Under the pieces are notes generated by a model. That model saw only the letters and a list, made by a program, of their open reading frames with translations, searched no databases and had not been told where the DNA came from. Shown here in pieces: positions 61,301 through 64,000 of a stretch of 64,000 nucleotides of DNA (position 1 is its first letter; every line of letters starts with the position of its first letter). The DNA is from JAJXWB01 sp037044955. GTDB lineage: Bacteria > Pseudomonadota > Alphaproteobacteria > Rhizobiales > Beijerinckiaceae. Location of the stretch: contig JBAOHX010000005.1 in assembly GCA_037044955.1 (NCBI GenBank), positions 62,001-126,000 of the forward strand, in the 5' to 3' direction. Made by a program: the position numbers and the translations under genes.

Positions 61301-61362
61301 ATCTGCGAAAGCGTCGCAAGACCCGCCGTTGCGAAGAGGAGCGCGAGGAAAGAGCGTTTCAT
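55384..61362 (-). CDS. Bacterial alpha-2-macroglobulin (YfhM-type)
   Basis: A 1992-residue envelope protein that traps proteases. The signal peptide (FATAGLATLSQIALPQIAFAQA) has no lipobox cysteine, so unlike E. coli YfhM it appears to be soluble. The thioester motif is CTEQ at residues 1516-1519, in YPYGCTEQRISLASAGV. A Lys/Glu/Asp-rich stretch at about residues 735-815 is an acidic insert of low complexity. It lies upstream of pbpC in the same direction, the classical pairing in which the macroglobulin protects and PBP1C repairs the cell wall. The start at 61362 is supported by the signal peptide. Only 10 bases separate it from the large unknown gene. Confidence 0.93.
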   Translation of the reverse strand: MKRSFLALLFATAGLATLSQIALPQIAFAQADNKSAPAKPQAAATAPEFPTDRLVRADGARVVPDRFLRAWDPVTIFFDADTGPAAGGPEDKPERVVTMTPKTAGEWRWIGARALQFRPADPWKALQRVEVKTKDARAKLVALLPAPESTSPSDGADPVTDLDQIALTFVEPIDMAALARLITIELRKAPGVSPEGAQALGARDFDIRPLERAKRDDKQTYVVRFRSSIPDGRVAVLRLKLSDEPGLDDPIFELRARTAAPFTVGDADCGRGWSGSKRDDVLQCASYGADSDAGADDEKPSYQAAPKRRLTLSFSATPEKLDILRAREALRITPAVDDLSVEPDGSRLRLTARFLSDRVYEIALAEGALSDQRKRPLAESYAQKFSFATDKPSIAWDAGAGIVERLGPQFLPLRGRGYDRADVRVHAIDPLSRDFWPFPGDGVETEDGAAPPLPGKEPRAWKDAANAEADAIAARIKALGSPAVSTLVELAIRRGGVDAKFGLDMKAQFAKVAGKEQPGAYLVGLRATDGVKRRWLRVQVTDLSLAAVEELKNVRFVVTSLSSAAPVEGAQLRLEGLKDDKFVTLAQGVTNAKGEFSWALDKREEAEIKRIVVAKGLDTLALAPDEAPSRYAQENWTKPEESWLDWTTNPEDERKPLAKNLCHVFTERPIYRPEEPVHFKGYVRDYLAGKLTPAKKGGVLVVNGPNNQEWRVPVKVDALGGFYHKFDVATPATGDYTAKFEPDGAKPKAKAEPKKDEGEEASDEKQGDKKGDKDAISVEDGGDGTKSAAEQPDGESEVAADDGPQTCGETAFKKEAYRLPTFEVVLNAPQMVALDSQFSIDLVSRYFAGGLVAERPVKWRAAQFPHVWSPPGREGFLFSTDSRFSGDAKFKSSPVLERDGRTDSGGASRMTFDTTIEPTAQPRRYSIEATVTGDDDTEVRNVVNIIATPPFALGVKTPRYVEKAGAIEPQIIAVDGKGDAVEGLDMTVRFIKRNWVSTLQASDFSQGAAKYVTQTIDDTLVERKVASTKDAQKLAFEAKEAGVYLVQVEAYDKIGRRQQVSVDFFVGGQTPVTWARAPSQTATVTADKDAYAPGETATLIVQSPFQKARALAIVEEPSGAWRYDWIDIDNGFGRYPVTLAKEEMPKLAVHFLIMRGRLADTAPNSSAPFDQGKPVTIAATKWVTVTPVQNIVNVKLDAPGKARPGQEVEATITLSDEKGAPLSGEATFWMVDQAVLSLAKERRLDPLPDFIVERPTTMAARDTRNMAFGVLPLEEIPGGDAGLDEWGAETNISVRKNFTPVPIYLPSVKIGADGVAKIKIKLPDTLTVFKLRAKAVSGPDRFGFATGEMLIRQALVAQPALPRFVRPGDTFDAGLIARVVEGPGGAGRATFAADGLKLAANEQAFAWDGGKPARLDAKAVVGEDRADPIKLTFAVTRDADKARDAVELTLPVKPDRAPVRRYEIVDVPAGSSKTLAAAPADVRAGTFRRTLAIASDPAIVRLIAGLDALVEYPYGCTEQRISLASAGVALKNFTPIMSAVGLDKRIGQDVKNTAIAIDQAIDADGLVAFWPRAKGNVSLTAWAYSFLVAAKRAGEPIDDKLAERLANVLKLSLRSDYPRLLGGQELYERVEALTALADGGKLDEAYVAELARRADFMAPISVAEMASAATRAANVDRRTVASLLETMWGRVKIVSRNGAPAYGGIAGDSDDPRILPSEARSLAEMTRAVALGAPDDPRFPVLRDGLMRLGEGDGWGSTNATSAAVRALAAAWRRPLAPIPLTLTEGGAAKALTLDANNPVLRVVSEAAGAVTLANTGRDPIVVLVDTRYESNEPGARAQAYSNGFAVSRTLAKIVANAPPEKLATGADGSIAVKVGDVIEETVEVVNPQDRTHVAIALPLAAGFEPMNPNLATAPAEAQPSSAPTLAPTWSSFGDDRVFYAYDALPKGNYRFVYRLKAQIPGSFTQPAGLAETMYQKGLQGASAGARIVVAR

Positions 61363-61372
61363 GTGTCTCGTC

Positions 61373-64000
61373 TCAGCGGGGCTGGGCGTTGCGCGGGAGG
61401 TTGGTCTGCGCGTTCGGCTTGAGGCCGGCGGCGGTCAGGTATTTCTCGACTTCTTCGGGCGGCGGCCCGGCGGGCGGCGGATCGAGGCCGACGAGCGCGG
61501 GCCGCACGGTCGCCGCCGGCGCATCTGCCGGCATGCGCGCCTCCAGCATGTAGCGGCCGGGCGCGAGCCTGCGGATCTGCGACACGCCCGTTGCGATCAG
61601 TTTGCCGCTCTCATCCATCAAGCGCGCTTCGGCGCGGTCGGGATCGGCGCGCAGGCCGATGCCGATTTCCGACGCCTTCTTCACCTCGAAGCCGAAGAGC
61701 GCGCTTGCGCCGGGCGCAAGCGCCACGGCGTCGCCCATGCCTTCCTTCGCCGGCAGGACGGGCGAGGATGCGAGATCGAGGACGCCGCCGAGCGCGCCGT
61801 CGTGCGGCGAATATACGGTCAGCGTCGCCTCGCCCGCCGCGACATAGCGACGGAAGTCGGCGCCCGAAGCGTAGAGCTTCAATTCGCGATTGCCGTTCTG
61901 CTCGAGCGCGACGACGACAGGCGCGCTGGTCGCAACGCCGATCAGTTGCGGCCTGTCCTGCTTGAGCGCGAACGCCATCGCCGCGCCTTCGAGCTTGACG
62001 GATGCGGGCGCCGCGATGGCGCGCGCGGAAACCTTCGGCCAGGCGGAGGCGCCGGCGCGTTCGAGCCATGCGGCGACGAGGCCCGGCTGATAGGCGAGCA
62101 CGACGTCGCCGGCGCCGTCGAGCGTCAGGGTCGAGCCGCGCAACACACGGCCGGACTTCGACACGAATGTCGCGTCCGCGCCTTCGACGCGCAGCACGTC
62201 GCCTTTCTGCGCCTCGACATGCAGCGCCGTCGAGCCGGCGGCGCCGAAGAAGCGCTTGGAAATGCGGTCGAGCGCGAGCGCATCCACCTTCGCCGGCGTC
62301 GCGGCGATGCGGACCGGCTGCGCCTTGCCGGTGGGATTGACCAGCCAGATTTCGGACGCGCTCGACCCGACGGAGCGCGACAGCGGCGCGTTGGCGGCGT
62401 AGAGCGCGAGCGCGTCGTTTTCGCCGGGCGCGGCAAAGGCCGCCGCGCCCTGGCCGAGATCGATATCGACCTTCTTGTCGCCGGCCGCGAGCGTCAGCGG
62501 CTGCGCCGTCATGGGCGGCAGCAGCAACGCGGTTTCGCCCGTCGCCGCGCGCTTGGCGGCGAGCGTTACGTCGATCGATTCGAGATCGACGCGCAGCGCG
62601 TCGCCGCCGCCCGCGTTCCACGCGCGCAACGGCTTTGCGCCCGCAAGCGCCGCGGCGACATTGTCGCCGACCGCCATGCCGCGGCCGGCGTCGAGGCCCG
62701 GCTGGCCGAAGGCGGAGGCCGCGCGCCAGATGCGCGCCTTGCCGTCGGCCGGCTGCGGCGCGGGCAACAGCGCGCTTTCGCCGCCATCGAGCGCGAGCGC
62801 GATTCTGTCGCCCTTCCACGCGAGCGTCGGCGCCTCGACATGATCGAGCGCCTCGTCGCGCGCGACGAGCCACAGGCGTTCGGACTGCGGCGCGAGCGCG
62901 CCGGCGTCGGCGCGCGTCAGCGCATGGCCGTCCTGCGAGCCCGCATACAATCTGTCGCTCGTCGTCCTGAGATCGACGATGGCCGCGGATGCGGCGCGCG
63001 CAAGGCCGACGCGCGGTTTCTGGCCGACCGCGGCGAGGTCGAGCGGTTCGAGCGCGACGGAGGCGGCGTCCTGCGGATTGCGCGTCACGTTGCGCGCGAG
63101 AATGTCGACGGGGACGTTGGCGCCGTCGATCGACCAGACCGAGGCCCGCCATTGCGCCTTGTCGGCGCCGACGGGCCAGGCGACGAGCGGCGTCTGGCCG
63201 CGCTCGAAGCCGACGACGCGCCAGCTTCCATCGGCCTCGCGGCGCTCGACCGACAGCACGAGTTCGGAGGCCGCGCGCGCCGCCACCAGCGCGAGCGACC
63301 CGGCGGGCGCCTCAGGCAAAGCGAAGCGCGTGACATCGGCGCCCGCGACATTCGCCGCGCCGTCCGCCTTCAGCGCGGGCGCGTCCTTTTCGGCGGGCAG
63401 CGAGAGACGCACCTCGACGCTGTCGTCGCTCTTGTCCGCGCGCGTGTCGGAATCGTCGGATCGTTCGGCCGTCTCGTCAGCGCTCGAATCGGCCTTCATG
63501 GCGCTCAGCGTCAGCGCGTAGCGGCCCGCCGGCAGGCGGCGCGACATGGCGATGTTCCAGTCGTTCTGGCGGCCGGCGAGCCGCTCGACGATGGCGCCGT
63601 TGGCGTCGCGCAGCACGCCCTTGAGGTCCTTGCGGCCGAAGGAGACGAGATTGACGACGCTGTCCTGCGCGATGGCGAGATCGAGCGTCGCCGGCAGGTC
63701 GACGAAGCGCGAATCGTCGGGCTGCAATTCGGCGGATTTCAGAACCACCGTGTAGTCGAGCCGGTCGTCGCGGCCGATGGCGCGCGCTTCCATGCGATAG
63801 GCGCCGGCGCCGAGCTTGCCGGCGAAGGGCCGATCCTTCGTAACCTTGCCGACGCTTTCCTTTTCGCCGCGAATGATCTCGCCGATCATGCCGTCGGCAA
63901 TCGTCAGGTCGATCTTCGCCTCGCCCTTGAGCGCGAAGGTCCAGACGTCGGGCGCGCGCGGCGCATCCTTGGATGCGGGCTCGCGCCATTGCAGCTTGTG
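61373..64000 (-). CDS. Large envelope protein of unknown function (N-terminus outside window)
   Basis: Not assigned to a family. About 875 residues are visible and the frame is open to the window edge. The composition is Ala, Arg, Asp and Gly rich, with repeated beta-rich units of similar layout (for example SVVNLVSFGRKDLKGVLRDANG, KASEIGIGLRADPDRAEARLMDESGKLIATG, RRLAPGRYMLEARMPADAP), which look like prepeptidase-type or Ig-like sandwich domains. It has a Pro-rich tail (DPPPAGPPPEEVEKYL). It lies 10 bases before the alpha-2-macroglobulin gene in the same direction, so it is likely co-transcribed and works with it in the envelope. Confidence 0.8.
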   Translation of the reverse strand, partial: HKLQWREPASKDAPRAPDVWTFALKGEAKIDLTIADGMIGEIIRGEKESVGKVTKDRPFAGKLGAGAYRMEARAIGRDDRLDYTVVLKSAELQPDDSRFVDLPATLDLAIAQDSVVNLVSFGRKDLKGVLRDANGAIVERLAGRQNDWNIAMSRRLPAGRYALTLSAMKADSSADETAERSDDSDTRADKSDDSVEVRLSLPAEKDAPALKADGAANVAGADVTRFALPEAPAGSLALVAARAASELVLSVERREADGSWRVVGFERGQTPLVAWPVGADKAQWRASVWSIDGANVPVDILARNVTRNPQDAASVALEPLDLAAVGQKPRVGLARAASAAIVDLRTTSDRLYAGSQDGHALTRADAGALAPQSERLWLVARDEALDHVEAPTLAWKGDRIALALDGGESALLPAPQPADGKARIWRAASAFGQPGLDAGRGMAVGDNVAAALAGAKPLRAWNAGGGDALRVDLESIDVTLAAKRAATGETALLLPPMTAQPLTLAAGDKKVDIDLGQGAAAFAAPGENDALALYAANAPLSRSVGSSASEIWLVNPTGKAQPVRIAATPAKVDALALDRISKRFFGAAGSTALHVEAQKGDVLRVEGADATFVSKSGRVLRGSTLTLDGAGDVVLAYQPGLVAAWLERAGASAWPKVSARAIAAPASVKLEGAAMAFALKQDRPQLIGVATSAPVVVALEQNGNRELKLYASGADFRRYVAAGEATLTVYSPHDGALGGVLDLASSPVLPAKEGMGDAVALAPGASALFGFEVKKASEIGIGLRADPDRAEARLMDESGKLIATGVSQIRRLAPGRYMLEARMPADAPAATVRPALVGLDPPPAGPPPEEVEKYLTAAGLKPNAQTNLPRNAQPR

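Noticed and set aside
57913..61422. 1169-residue frame opposite the alpha-2-macroglobulin gene
   Set aside because: Arg/Asp/Val composition typical of the antisense of a GC-rich gene; no motif.

Overview
The window is high-GC DNA from an alphaproteobacterium, most likely Hyphomicrobiales (Rhizobiales). Supporting signs are the core block tRNA-Ala / TIGR02300-type acidic protein / class II aroA / cmk, four short palindromic intergenic repeats of kinds I associate with this order, many branched-chain-amino-acid-type ABC transporters, and an Rrf2/DUF6522-like locus. No phage, CRISPR array or intact insertion sequence is visible.

Layout. 1-3071: tail of a LivHMGF importer operon. 3238-8510: a molybdenum locus with a stand-alone molbindin, a ModE-type regulator without a metal-binding half, a DUF364-like protein, a NitT/TauT-type ABC transporter and ModD; a strong ModE-box-like site lies in its central divergent promoter. 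8521-11738: CBS protein, DUF6522-like protein, an NsrR-like Rrf2 regulator and small unknown genes, with two matching AT-rich operator candidates. 11849-20152: a GntR-controlled catabolic cluster (SDR, binding protein, LivH, a three-in-one LivM-LivG-LivF fusion, 3-hydroxyacid dehydrogenase and a BKACE cleavage enzyme). 20153-30684: the most distinctive region, a DmsA/DmsB-like molybdoenzyme with a TorD chaperone, a pentaheme cytochrome c instead of a DmsC anchor, a secreted Met/Gly repeat protein with WxCTxW motifs, a ferredoxin, and a two-component system (a kinase with a c-heme sensor domain and a sigma54 activator). Upstream are a good sigma54 promoter and two spaced palindromes that fit its enhancer sites. 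30789-46143: a CoA-thioester catabolic region (thioesterase, OYE, acyl-CoA ligase, CoA transferase, two hydratases, two acyl-CoA dehydrogenases, BadH-like SDR, a full ABC importer, TetR); three copies of an 18-bp palindrome TGAWTGA-N4-TCAYTCA tie it into one regulon.

46814-64000 is core-like: tRNA-Ala(GGC), TIGR02300-type protein, aroA, cmk, an MFS transporter, a VOC protein and enoyl-CoA hydratase, then pbpC with its alpha-2-macroglobulin partner and a large unknown envelope protein running off the edge.

The molybdenum locus and the molybdoenzyme fit together: one would supply the metal used by the other. Five genes show an apparent single-base insertion and one shows three compensating deletions, so assembly indels should be considered before calling pseudogenes.
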